A stretch of DNA of 64,000 nt from J027 sp965215855 (lineage in GTDB: Bacteria; Chloroflexota; Anaerolineae; Aggregatilineales; J027), in NCBI GenBank assembly GCA_965215855.1, contig CBDCER010000002.1:434001-498000 (forward strand), given 5' to 3'. A program made the position numbers and the translations under genes. This document shows positions 16,671 to 28,100 of the stretch, piece by piece. How positions within the stretch are numbered: the stretch's first letter is position 1; each line of letters opens with the position of its first letter. The notes below the pieces were generated by a model, which did no database searches, was not told where the DNA came from, and saw nothing but the letters and a program-made list of their open reading frames with translations.

Positions 16671-18914
16671 CTACGGCGCAGTCACCTCTTGCACCCCATA
16701 GATGTCTTTTCGTACCCACAACATATGGCGACCGTCTGACGTCGGTGCAAAACGTGTCTCGCGCAAGGCCAGCCACGCCACGAAATCCGTCCAGTTCAAT
16801 GATCGCAACGACCATGCCTCGCTGATAGTGAAGTCCTGTCCGACATAATCCGCGCCCAGTACCGGCTGTATTTCTCCAATGGGTGCGATAACTGCGCCGC
16901 TATCAACCTCGATACCTAACCCATCCACATATTCTACATGATCGAAGTCGCGCAGCGCCCAAGCCAAAGCACCATCGTCAGGTCCCTGCACGGTAATCGT
17001 AATCTGATCGTATATTCCCGTATCAATACGAGACATTTCTTCCAGGGTATCGGCCAGACGATTGACCTGATGGTTAATGGGTTGTGTCTGCCATAATTCG
17101 CGAGGGTCTTCGGCAAAGGTCATGCTGGCCTGCCATCCAGCTCCCAGACCATACATAGCAAAATAGATCAGCAACCCAAACCCCAGACCGCGCCACGCCG
17201 CCCGTGTTCCCCACAAGCTGCCTGCTAGAAAATAGATAATGATGAGCAACATCAACAGGAAAATGACAACGACAATGGCAATGGAAGGCATGTTTTGTTC
17301 GGTCAGGGCACGAGTAAACAACCGCAGGGGAGCCAAATCTAGCTTATAGCCTTTGAATTGCCCCAGCAGTGTCTCTTGCTCCACATCACTACTGTACGAT
17401 AGCAGCGCAAATTGCCCGCGTGAATACGAATCCGACGCCTGCGCGACTTTGAGACGATAAGTATCGGGTTGCAATTGCAACTGCTGTACCAGTCCACGCC
17501 GTTCCTCCGGATAAGAAAACGGCCCGGCATACAATCCGCCTGCGCTGGTTTCCAAACGCAACACCGGGTCGATTGCATCATCCAATCGCCAAAGTTGCAG
17601 CGTAATTGTGGTCGGTTCCACGATGCTAAACTCTATTGTATTCTCGCTGGACATCTCATCAAATGTACCGATCACAGACATGGTCGTCGGGGCTGCCGGG
17701 AAATGAAAATAAGCGGGTTGCGCCTCGCGTTGCAGCACACGGGCCAACCGCACGCCGTTCAACGCAATCGCCACCACCAGAACCGCTGTAATCGCCGCCT
17801 GAACTGGCACAGCCCAGCCCGGCACAATCCAATAGCCCGTCGAGGGGTTTCGCAGCATACGGGCTGCAACGGTCGCGGTCAGACCTGCCGCCGGAACCAC
17901 AATCCACAGTGCCGCATCGGGTGTCGCCCCAGCATACAAAATCGCCGTCAGGATACTCCAGACCAGCCAGCCACTCAAAAATCGACTGAAGAAACCGCCT
18001 TCGGATAGCGCAAAATATAGCCCCACCAGCCCAAAAAGCACCAGTCCAAAATCATAGCGCAACGCAACCAGCAACCCGAAAGCCATCGGTGTTCCTGTCG
18101 GGCGCTCAACTAACCCATCAGCAAATTGATAGAGCGTGTTGCCGACAGCGGTCAGCCCTCCCGGCACGGTAAAAAAGCCAGTGCCAATAACTAGGGCCAA
18201 TACCGCAAATGCTAGCAAGCCTTCCAGCCAGGGCCAGTTCTGGAGCGCCTGCTTCATTTTCTGCCGATAGGTTTCATCCCCTTCGGGCGGACGCCAGGCC
18301 GACGCCACCAGAACGCCAACAACCAGACCCATCAATGTCACAATGCCGGTGGGTTCGGTCAACAACAAAATCGCGCCAAATGTCACAGTGCTGGCAATAG
18401 CATAGCGTCGTTCGTTGGTGGCGAGGGTTCGCGCCATCAACCACACACCAATAAAAATCAGTGTCATTGTCCAGGTCACGCCGCTCATCGTCCGCGCCGA
18501 GGTCAAGGCGACGGGTGAAATCGCCAGCAAAGTAGCCATGATGAGCGCCGTCATGCGTCCCAGAAATCCGCGCCACAGCCACGGCCCCCATACCAGAAAC
18601 GCCCCAACCAGCGCCGTCGCCAGCCGTGCCGTGATATTACTGGTATCCAACAAAAAGAAATTGATCTGATTGAAGAAGGCCATCAAAGGATTATCGGCAA
18701 TAACCGGATCGCCGGCCACATTGAGGTTCACCCGTCGCAGCGCCGCCAGGGCTTCATGCGCCTGCTGATCATCTAATGGCACATCACCCAGCGCCACCAC
18801 ACGCAATACCAATCCAAACGCAAATAATCCGACATAGACCAGCGTCTCGACAGAAATTCGCAGAGAAAGGCGTGGCGCTGTATTTTGGCGCGGTTGATCG
18901 AACGGAATATCCAT
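16671..18914 (-). CDS. GT39-like multi-pass membrane protein
   Basis: 747 residues. It has about ten TM helices in the N-terminal 400 residues, with a first-loop acidic motif (GDVPLDDQQAHEALAALRR) like the catalytic DE of PMT/GT39 glycosyltransferases that use polyprenyl-phosphate sugars. Then come an extracytoplasmic beta-rich segment (about 420-530), two or more further TM helices, and a soluble C-terminal part. The start overlaps the upstream signal zone: AGGGGA lies inside the end of the DUF2298 gene, 14 bp away. Substrate unknown. An inactive scaffold role is also possible since the family is very divergent. Confidence 0.65.
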   Translation of the reverse strand: MDIPFDQPRQNTAPRLSLRISVETLVYVGLFAFGLVLRVVALGDVPLDDQQAHEALAALRRVNLNVAGDPVIADNPLMAFFNQINFFLLDTSNITARLATALVGAFLVWGPWLWRGFLGRMTALIMATLLAISPVALTSARTMSGVTWTMTLIFIGVWLMARTLATNERRYAIASTVTFGAILLLTEPTGIVTLMGLVVGVLVASAWRPPEGDETYRQKMKQALQNWPWLEGLLAFAVLALVIGTGFFTVPGGLTAVGNTLYQFADGLVERPTGTPMAFGLLVALRYDFGLVLFGLVGLYFALSEGGFFSRFLSGWLVWSILTAILYAGATPDAALWIVVPAAGLTATVAARMLRNPSTGYWIVPGWAVPVQAAITAVLVVAIALNGVRLARVLQREAQPAYFHFPAAPTTMSVIGTFDEMSSENTIEFSIVEPTTITLQLWRLDDAIDPVLRLETSAGGLYAGPFSYPEERRGLVQQLQLQPDTYRLKVAQASDSYSRGQFALLSYSSDVEQETLLGQFKGYKLDLAPLRLFTRALTEQNMPSIAIVVVIFLLMLLIIIYFLAGSLWGTRAAWRGLGFGLLIYFAMYGLGAGWQASMTFAEDPRELWQTQPINHQVNRLADTLEEMSRIDTGIYDQITITVQGPDDGALAWALRDFDHVEYVDGLGIEVDSGAVIAPIGEIQPVLGADYVGQDFTISEAWSLRSLNWTDFVAWLALRETRFAPTSDGRHMLWVRKDIYGVQEVTAP

Positions 18915-18928
18915 ACCTCAAAAATCCC

Positions 18929-21900
18929 CTATTCTGGGCTGACGCGATAGACAGCTACCGGTCCCGATTCACACACCGGATCAAGCAACTCGGCGAATTT
19001 GCTCAGGCCCGGCGTTAGACTGCCGTCGGGCGCGTAGTTCCGTATTTCGGTAGTGCCCACCACGATATAATCAATGCTATAGCGTCGGATAATCGCTTCG
19101 GCCTGTGACCACTCTGATGATGATACACGGTAAAGCAAGTCAATGTCTTGCTCGCGTTGTCGGCCACCGATCACCTGGACAAAATTCTCGAAACCGCGCC
19201 ATTGATGCTCGTGATTCGTCCACCCCAGCAGAGTCGGGATACCGGTGAACATACTGAAGCGCCCCAGATGCGGATCATAGGCTCCGCCATACATCTCAAC
19301 CAGCACTGCATCCGATTTATACGGCTCCAGTTCGTTCAAGCATTGTATGGCTGTATAATCATCCAGCGTGATACGCGCAACCAGTGTATCCGACCCATCA
19401 AGAGTCAACGGGCGTTCGTCAATACACTCAACCCTACTGGCCTGTACACACGCACGCGCATCGTCGCGCCCCGTCTCCAACAGGAATCGCTGAGGAATTG
19501 CATAATAAGGATACAGCAGTCCGGCCCCCAACAACATCAACACCAGGTTGCCATAGACCAGCCACCGCACTGCCAACGAAAGCAGATTTATCGGGCGGCG
19601 ACTCTCGACATGCAACGATTCAGTCCCCCGCAACACCGCATAAACTGCATAGGCCGCTCCCACACTGAGCATCACCCACGCCTGATAGTACAGTTTAAAC
19701 ACCGTGTTCATACGGTTGCTGAAATTGTCACGCAAATAGACAAGATCAGGCAACAGCGCCGCCATCACACCACCCGCAATAATCAGTAAAGCTACGCCGG
19801 TATTGGGGCTGAAATTGAGGGGATGCTGATTTTCCTCACGCTTCTGATGACGCGGCACACGGCCAAACAACCGCATCAGCACAATGCCAATAGCCAGCAA
19901 CATCAATATCTCGCTGATGCCTGCCGACAGACGGCGTTCCAACACATCCCCAGCCAATGCTCCTGATGATTCGGAGTCGTAACCCCCGCCCAACAATGCA
20001 CTCCGGGCTTCACACGACCACTCCGCAAACCGCTCAATCTGCCCCGGTTTCTCGCCCACAGTCGGGCATTGCCAGTTGATGAACAGGGCTGAGAAAACTG
20101 GTACAAACAGCAATAACGCCATGCCAATCATGACTACCAGCGACACGGCTCCCCAATCCAGCCGCCGCCTAGCCTGCCAGACTTCCATCAGCAAAAACGG
20201 TGCGATCAACAGTCCAAAAATGCCGAATTGCAGGAATGACTGCTGCGTAGCGGTAGGATGGATGATGTTGGGGAAGAACCCATTGGCCTGGCTCGTGAAG
20301 CTGCTGATCCAGGGATAATAAAACACATAAAACACCAGAAATAACACCACGCCTAATCGCAGAATACCAGCCCAGTCGTTATCATCCAGCAGCCAGTTGA
20401 CGATCAATGTCGCAGGCAGGGTCAACACTGCAGCCACCATGATCTGTATCCCCAAATTGACCCACCAATAAGTATCAAACGCCGCGAAGTTCTTCAGCAA
20501 AATATATACCAGCAGCGCACCGAAAACCGGCCCAACCAATATCAGATTATATTGAACGCGCCTTTGCAGGGTCACAATATCCACAAAATGTGACCAGCCG
20601 TTCAAGCGGCCCGTGCCATTACGCAGCAAACGCCGCAACGCCTCTGCCATTACAATGACCACCAGATAGACCGCATCCCAGGCATTGGTAAATATCATGC
20701 CCCCCACCAAAACCCCGTATAGCACCATTTCCCAACGGGCCAGCGGTTCGGCACGAAAGACCAACGCCATCGCCAATCCAATCATCAACAATGTGAAAGG
20801 TAAACCCAGAACATGGGGATGATTGTCGGCGAGAATGAAGCTGAATTGTGGTACCTCAGCAATCGGTTGTTGTGCGCCGATAGAATTGCCCGACAAATCA
20901 CGGTCATGCACCACGCGGCTGTATCTAAACCACCACCAAAAATCATAACTTCCGTGAAATTCGCGGGTGTCGGGGTCATCCCAATCTGGTATCCCGTCAG
21001 ACACTCCATCGCTTTCGGGGCGGTCCGGCGCAGCAATGTATCCATCTGGAATAGGAGCGCCAGGCGGCAATATTTCTCCGGTATCCAGCAATTCTATGCG
21101 CCGTTCAATGACAACCTCACCGTCAATGATTTCCTGTGTCTCGTGAACTAAATAATATGGTCCGGAGCGTTCACGCACATCCCAAAAATCAAAATACTTG
21201 TCGCTGACAATGTTATCCAGCAGCGGATCACCAGCCGTATAGCCTTTATAGGGCAGTTCAACCAGCAATGTACCCAAATTACCGATCATGACCACCAACG
21301 TCGCCGCCAACAAACCCGTTCCCAGTGCCGCATTACGATTGCCAACGCGCCACCGGCTCAACGGTCCCGCTGACCGCACCAAGTTGTAAGCAATTCCGAA
21401 TGCTCCGGTCGCAGTCAACGCGAACAGCAACGCATCAATCAGGTTGAAGGCTATGCCGGTTGTCACGCCGCTGAGATCCGCCAGCGACGCCGTCAACACA
21501 TAGCCGAAATAGTAGTAGCTGATGGCATAGCCTGACAGCCAGGGGTCTTTAGGCGGAAAGGTGGCGGAATTCCGAACGCCGTTGATAAAGGCCATTTCCA
21601 TCGGTTTTTCGGTAGAGGTAATTTCGGGGTTATGCGCCTGCACATAGGCCCAGGCCACAAATGCCACCAGAAACAACGCCTCGGTGATGACGATGACTGG
21701 CAGATTTTCGCTGGCCCATTGACGAATCTCGTTCATTGAAGGTCGATTCGGCCAGTTGATCCAGGCGAGTGCGCTCAGAAAAATAACGATCAGCCAGGCG
21801 AAGATCATCGCGCCGGGGTCGTTACGCAGCAAGCCAACACTCGCCAAAAACCAGAAGATGACACCGGTCAGCAATAATCCAGCACTACGCGCCAGGGTAT

Positions 21901-22126
21901 AGCCGCGATCTGCCAACGAACCCAACAGGCGGAACATCAATGGAAACACGGCAACAGCCACCAGTGTCGTCAGCAGCCACCACGAGAACACATAGCCACC
22001 TTCATCTCGCAGCCACTCACGCGCCATATCCATACTGGAAATCGAAAAGATGGCAATGCCAAAAGCCGCAATCACGATCAGCCACAGCAGCCATAGGCCA
22101 GGAATACGCAGGGTCTTTTCTTTCAT
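18929..22126 (-). CDS. DUF2298 (Chlor_Arch_YYY) membrane protein
   Basis: 1065 residues with many TM helices. It shows the family mark near residues 177-210: MAFINGVRNSATFPPKDPW, then SGYAISYYYFGYVL with three consecutive tyrosines. A first TM block, a soluble insert (about 320-420), a second TM block and a soluble C-terminal domain ending in GIPTLLGWTNHEHQWRG and YIVVGTTEIRNY follow. The C-terminal half parallels the end of the larger upstream gene, so the two are paralogues. The family is shared by Chloroflexota and archaea and has the look of a GT-C fold enzyme. Biochemical role not established. The GGAG of the ribosome site abuts the stop of the preceding gene. Confidence 0.82.
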   Translation of the reverse strand: MKEKTLRIPGLWLLWLIVIAAFGIAIFSISSMDMAREWLRDEGGYVFSWWLLTTLVAVAVFPLMFRLLGSLADRGYTLARSAGLLLTGVIFWFLASVGLLRNDPGAMIFAWLIVIFLSALAWINWPNRPSMNEIRQWASENLPVIVITEALFLVAFVAWAYVQAHNPEITSTEKPMEMAFINGVRNSATFPPKDPWLSGYAISYYYFGYVLTASLADLSGVTTGIAFNLIDALLFALTATGAFGIAYNLVRSAGPLSRWRVGNRNAALGTGLLAATLVVMIGNLGTLLVELPYKGYTAGDPLLDNIVSDKYFDFWDVRERSGPYYLVHETQEIIDGEVVIERRIELLDTGEILPPGAPIPDGYIAAPDRPESDGVSDGIPDWDDPDTREFHGSYDFWWWFRYSRVVHDRDLSGNSIGAQQPIAEVPQFSFILADNHPHVLGLPFTLLMIGLAMALVFRAEPLARWEMVLYGVLVGGMIFTNAWDAVYLVVIVMAEALRRLLRNGTGRLNGWSHFVDIVTLQRRVQYNLILVGPVFGALLVYILLKNFAAFDTYWWVNLGIQIMVAAVLTLPATLIVNWLLDDNDWAGILRLGVVLFLVFYVFYYPWISSFTSQANGFFPNIIHPTATQQSFLQFGIFGLLIAPFLLMEVWQARRRLDWGAVSLVVMIGMALLLFVPVFSALFINWQCPTVGEKPGQIERFAEWSCEARSALLGGGYDSESSGALAGDVLERRLSAGISEILMLLAIGIVLMRLFGRVPRHQKREENQHPLNFSPNTGVALLIIAGGVMAALLPDLVYLRDNFSNRMNTVFKLYYQAWVMLSVGAAYAVYAVLRGTESLHVESRRPINLLSLAVRWLVYGNLVLMLLGAGLLYPYYAIPQRFLLETGRDDARACVQASRVECIDERPLTLDGSDTLVARITLDDYTAIQCLNELEPYKSDAVLVEMYGGAYDPHLGRFSMFTGIPTLLGWTNHEHQWRGFENFVQVIGGRQREQDIDLLYRVSSSEWSQAEAIIRRYSIDYIVVGTTEIRNYAPDGSLTPGLSKFAELLDPVCESGPVAVYRVSPE

Positions 22127-22135
22127 AATATGTCG

Positions 22136-25100
22136 CTACTCCGTCGCCTGGGCCATGGACGTTCCCGCCTCATATTCTACATCGGGAACCACCTGGTAAA
22201 TCACGTCGGTACTGATACGCTCCGGCGGGCAATCGTCCACCGTGCGGATATTGGCATGAACACAGACCTCAGCACGATAAGCCTCGACCAACAGCCCCAT
22301 CATCACCATCTCGTCAAACTTAGCCAGCCCTGGTGATTGGCCGATTCGGAATGAGGAGTCTTCGATGGCCGGATCTGCCTCTTTAATGTCCTCATAGATG
22401 ATACGCTCGAATGTGCCAACGACGATGAATTCGATGTCGTACTCCTCGATCATATTCCAGGCCACGTCAATATCAGGCAATGTATAAAACGCCCGCACGT
22501 TGTTGAGGCGGTTATATAACATGCGATCAAAATTAATCAGATTGCGTTGCTGGCTTTGATGATGACGCCACCCCAAAACGGTGGGCAGGCCGGTGTTAAT
22601 CGCGATCCGCGCCCCCCACGAATATTCCGTGTGCTGGCCTTCGATAATCGTCGGTGTGCCTTCCACATTGTCCTGCAACCAGCGAATCATATAATAGTCG
22701 CCACTGAGATTGAACCATACCCCGGGTTTGGAGCCGATTCCGTCAGGATCTTCACCATACGGCGCATATTTCATGTATTCCAAACCATCCAGCGTCAACG
22801 GTGTCTCGGCTTTATTAAAACGATCCACAAAACGACCCTGCGTGGCTGTGAAGGGATAAAGCAGTGCCAGACTCAACATCGCGGCCAGAGCCATCTGCCA
22901 CAGACCACCCATCGCAACATGCCAGCGTTCTATCGAACGTACCAACCACGCCAGACTCACCCCGCCAACAATGCTGAACAGTAACCAGACCTGGATATAG
23001 AATTTGAAGACCGTATTCTGCCGGCCAATATCGCCCTCCAGCACCACAACCTCAACCGTCATGGACAATCCCAGCGCCAACCCCGCCAGCACATAAATCC
23101 AGCGTTCGACCTGGCTCTGGTCGGGCAACAAAAACAATACGCTCAACCAGGCCATCATCGGCAATGTGACCAGGAAAATGCGATATTCCCCCAGCCCCAG
23201 ATAAAGTGACGCCAATAACGTCATAGGCACAAGCAGCACCACAGCTAGCACCGGCACACCCAGCCCACCCAATTCGGCGACCCGATGGGCACGTAGCCAA
23301 CGGATAGTTTGCCACAGCAACATGCTAATCAGGATAAACAGGAAAATGCCGTGAATATCCAGATAGGCCCACAACGGCGTCTTGTCCAACTCCCAGGGCA
23401 AAATCTTGCCAAAAGCCGTTGCGAAGGATCGGCTGAACGGCAGGATAGCAAAAAAGCTTATCGCCAGGAAACCACCCACTCGCGCTATCCAAACCAGCAG
23501 CGCATCACGATCAAAACGGTTGCCCAGCAATACCAACCCAGCTACATACAACAACCCAACTACGATCAACGCTCCCAGACCAGCCTTAATAAAATTGGCC
23601 GGATCAAGCACAGGTTTCAGATTTCCCTCGCAAGACGGCGGAATCAAAGCCTCGTCAATCTCCAGAGGATTATATTCTTCGCAATAAGCTGGAATCTGTC
23701 CGGCGTCCTGACGCTGGTTATAGTCGCTGATTTCATAGAACAGAAGTCCGCCGCGCATCAGCATCCCCATCGGCAGCGCCAGTAACAACGGCCACAATTG
23801 CAGCACATAGCGCAAGTCCAAAAAGCGACGCAGGCGCAGATAGAGTGGCTGCGGTGGCTCATGTCCACGCAGTCGTCCCTGGCGCACCCAGGCCGCGAAG
23901 GTCAATCCCACGCCGCCCAGCGCCAAATACACCGGCCAATCCCACGTATTGGTGGGTCGCAACAGGCCAACCGTGATACCACCCAGTGCCAGCGCCAAAA
24001 ACGCCGCCAACGCCCCACGTAGCCCGCGCCCTGCCCCCAGAATTTCTGCGGTGAAGATGAGCGTCGCCAGCAGCGCCAGTGGCATCGCCATCATATGCGC
24101 GTGCATATCACCATACAGGAAAGTGAAATAGGGCATTTCGGTGATAGCATTATGACCACGCCTATCACTCAGTTCAGCGATAACCCGTGTCGGCCCCCAA
24201 TACCAACGATTCGAGGGCACATTCAATGTTCGTTCACCACTGATGATGCGTTCAAAGCCCGTGAACAACGCATCGAACCAGGTATTCATTTCCTCCAGAC
24301 GCGTCATCGTCGCTTCTTCGCGGATAATTGCCAGTTCCTCGGTAGAAGGCGGTCGCCCGTTCGCTTCCTGAAATTCGAAGATTGAGAGATTAACGCTATC
24401 CTGCACGGCGGCTTCAGCTCCATACCAATCACCGGCCTGCGCCACCCCGGTACTAAACACCCGGATCGTATCGAGGTTGCCCAACAACACCGCCAACACC
24501 AGCGCCGCAATACCGGCCAGATAAGGATTGGCCGCTGGGCCAGGGTGTTCACGATGCCTCTTGTCAGGTTGGTCGCTCTGCAGACGTTTCTCTTGGCGAC
24601 GTTCCCGACTCCAGGCCACCAGATTATAGGCCACACTAAATGCACCCATGCCCGTCATGGCGAACAACGTCGGCAAAATCAGGTTATAGGCAAAAGCGGG
24701 CATAATCCCCAGCATCTTGGTGGGCGCACCAACCAATACATAGCCCCAATAGTAATAATTGATATAGCCCCCTGAAAACCAGGGATCAATTGGCGGGAAG
24801 ATGGTGCTGCGGAGGACACCATTGAAGTATGCAAAGTTCATCGGTTTCTCACCGCCGAACGGACTATGCCACAAATCAGGTGTCCCCAAGCGCACACCGA
24901 TGAAAAACAGGAACAGCACCCCCGTCAGGATTTCGACGAACAGTAAATGTCGCCAACGTCGCCGGAGGAACGTGATCAATTGTTCACGACGATAGTACGC
25001 GAGAAGCGCGTTCAGCCCCCCCAGCACAACCAGCAACCCGAACAGCCCTGCCTGCGACCACAGCCGCACGTTGAACGAACTGGCAAACCACGCAACCCAC

Positions 25101-28100
25101 GCGATCAATAACCAGCCAACCAGTTTACTCACCGCAAATCCGCGATCCGGCAGGCCCGGCAGAATGAAGGTCAACAACGGGAACGTCAGCCACCCGACCA
25201 ACATCATCAATGCCCACCAGATTATGACGCCCGCCACCTGATTGCGGTTATAGAAAGCATCTCGGTTGAACAGTTCCGACCATGTGCCGCCCCCTTGCTG
25301 AATTTCGGCCTGCTCCTCGCTGAATTGCAGAGCGGTTGGGCTTTCGGTAGCGGGTTTCGCGCCCCAATTCAGTTTATTGCCAACCTCAGCTTCCAAAATG
25401 GCGTAGGGATCGCCCACGTGGTCAAAAGATGTGATGTTGACATCCAGGATTTCGGCGGCCAGCTCCGGCGAATAATCCTCCGTCTTGCGGAAGATGAACA
25501 CCGCCGGATGATCGTAAACATGGAAGGCTTCTTCGGCCTCGAATTCATTGCGCCAGTCAGGCAGATCATCGCTCGGCAAAACCTGGTCCGGCCATTCAAA
25601 CGGGCCAATCTGGGCATAGGAGGTAAATACTTCCACCAATTCAAAGCCCAATTCGCCGGAGAACAATGCATCATAGTAACGATTGCTCATCGGCCAGCGC
25701 GTTGGAATGCGGTTAAACGAATCGTAGAAGCGGTTGCTGCCGATCAACAGATAGTCGGTCTGATTCAATATGTCCAGGGTATCATCGCGCTTGGCAGGTT
25801 CATCCGGCCAGAACATATTCTGGGTCAGGCCAATATAAAAGCCACCGTACATATTCACTGCCAGCGAATTGACATCACACAGCCCCGACGGCAAATCTTC
25901 ATCATAAACCATGTTGTCTGGCACAGGGCACACTGCTGTCGGCATGGGGTCGTCCCACTGCCCCTCCCAGGCGACTGCCGTCCCCGCCACACCCAGCAAA
26001 TCATCTGGCGCAATGGTCAATGTATAGCGCCGTCCGGCCTCCACCGGGAAAGGATCAGCCAGTTCAATAAACGCCGCCGGGCCAAAGAGCAATTGTCCAT
26101 CATCATAGGTGCGGAAATCAGCCGATGTTTCCCCCTCAACCCTGAAGCCAGTCGAATCTTCATAGCGGTTATCGAGCAACGCCACCCGCATCGTCTCGAT
26201 ATTGGCGTCGCCCAATGGGTCACTGACATGTGGGATGACGATACGCTGCACAAATCCGGTCGCATTGGCAGTGAACTCATAATCAGAGAAACTGTTGGCG
26301 TTAAAATAAGTGACTTGATCGTAGCCACTGACGCGCTCCAGGTTGATCTCCTGGGTGGCGCTGCTGGTATCGAACTCGCTGTCACGATAATCAACCGTCA
26401 TATGGGCAAGATGAAGCGGGGCACGCGGGTCTTCCACCAAGCGCGACATCGTGACTGGCCCGCCTTCCAGCACTTCCAATTCCAGCCAGAAACTATTTTG
26501 AAAACCAGGTTCTGCGTCCATATACAGCGGAATCGGCGGATCAAACGCAACTACATATTCGCCACCGAAATCGCTGGCGGCATTGCTCAAATCCACATCC
26601 AGCGTTTGGTCACCCAGCAGGATTTCATCCCCAGCAGGATTCACGGCCAACACACGCAACCGAACCCTTTCAACGCCATCATCCTGTTCAGGATCACCAA
26701 TTTGGTGCAATACGACACTATCCAGATTGATGCTGCGTGCTGGCGACAATTGCATTCGCTCTACCGCACCATCATCCAGTCGGGCAATATCGGGCGTGAT
26801 ACCGCGCGGCAAGACCATAACATTGACCAACCGCGTATCACCGCTTGCCATCTCAATATAAATGCCCACATCACCCGGCACTTGGTCTTGCATATAACGC
26901 GAGGCAGCCACGCGGGTCAATTGTGTGCGATGGATGCTGGTGAAGCCATAGCCGTACAACAGTGTATGGCCCAATACGAAAGCGAAAATTAATCCCGCCG
27001 TGCCAACCGCCAGCCGCCGACTCGTTGCCTGGGGAAGTGCCCGCCACAGTCGATAGGTCCACACCAAACCTTCAACCAAAAGCCAGGCCGCCATCACCGC
27101 CAACATGCCATATATTGGCATGAAATAGCGCATGGTCGTGACCCAGTTCTGACCCAACCAGCCAAAGTAGACCAGCACCCACGCCGCCGGAATCGCCAGT
27201 CGTGTCCAGTGGCGCTTGCCACGTGCAATAGTGAGCATTGCCCAAAGGAAGCCTCCCCAGGCCGCCACGCCCAACGGCAGCCCCAAACCATACAACGCAA
27301 TATTCTGTCCGGGAAACAGCCATTTGACGCGGCTCGCCCATTGCCAGTTGGGGGGAATATCAGCGTCGCCTGAGACCAAATATTGCGCGTCGGCAATGTC
27401 CGATGTCCAGCCCTTATTTATTTCAATACCCAAGACCGATGGCCCCACAAACGCATGAGGTTGCATGAATCGGAACGCCAGGAATGTCGCAAAGCCCGCC
27501 AGCACCACCCCAACAATCATGCGCGTCAAATGATGGTTTCGCTCAAAACGAGGAATCCGCCAATCCAGCAAAGCCAGAAGTCGGATCAGCATTGCCAAGA
27601 ATAGTACACCAACCAGTGGAAGAACATTCACACGCCCAGCAACCGCACCACCAAACGCCAGTCCAAACCCGACTTCATCTTGCAGCCCGAAGGCAGTTGC
27701 CATACCAATAAAAGCTGCCAGCACCAGTGCCGCCAGCATTCCCCAGATAGACACACCAACCGCCACCCCCAGGATGATCGCCAGCCACAACAACACCAAT
27801 GGTGTGCCCAAAGATACTAACGCAGCGGGCTTCTTCTCCCGCAAATTGGCATACCGCAGCACCGAGACCAACATGCCTGTTCCCAGGAAGAGCAGCAAAT
27901 AAACAATCAATGGCCTGACAGTCGGCAACTCGTCGTAGTGGGCCAAACCATCATAGATCCATAGGCCGAATGCCCCTGCCAACCAGGGAAAAAGTCCGGC
28001 GAAACCTGCATAGCGATTCCACTCAAATAACCATAACGCCGTCAAGATGATTAGGGCACTGCTCGCCGCTAGCAATCCTTCTCCGCTAACAATATCCACC

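Noticed and set aside
25295..26992. Plus-strand 565-codon open frame
   Set aside because: Lies fully inside the 2358-residue gene in the opposite direction. Its protein has no recognisable motifs and is rich in His, Arg and Gln, as expected of an antisense shadow of a GC-moderate coding region.
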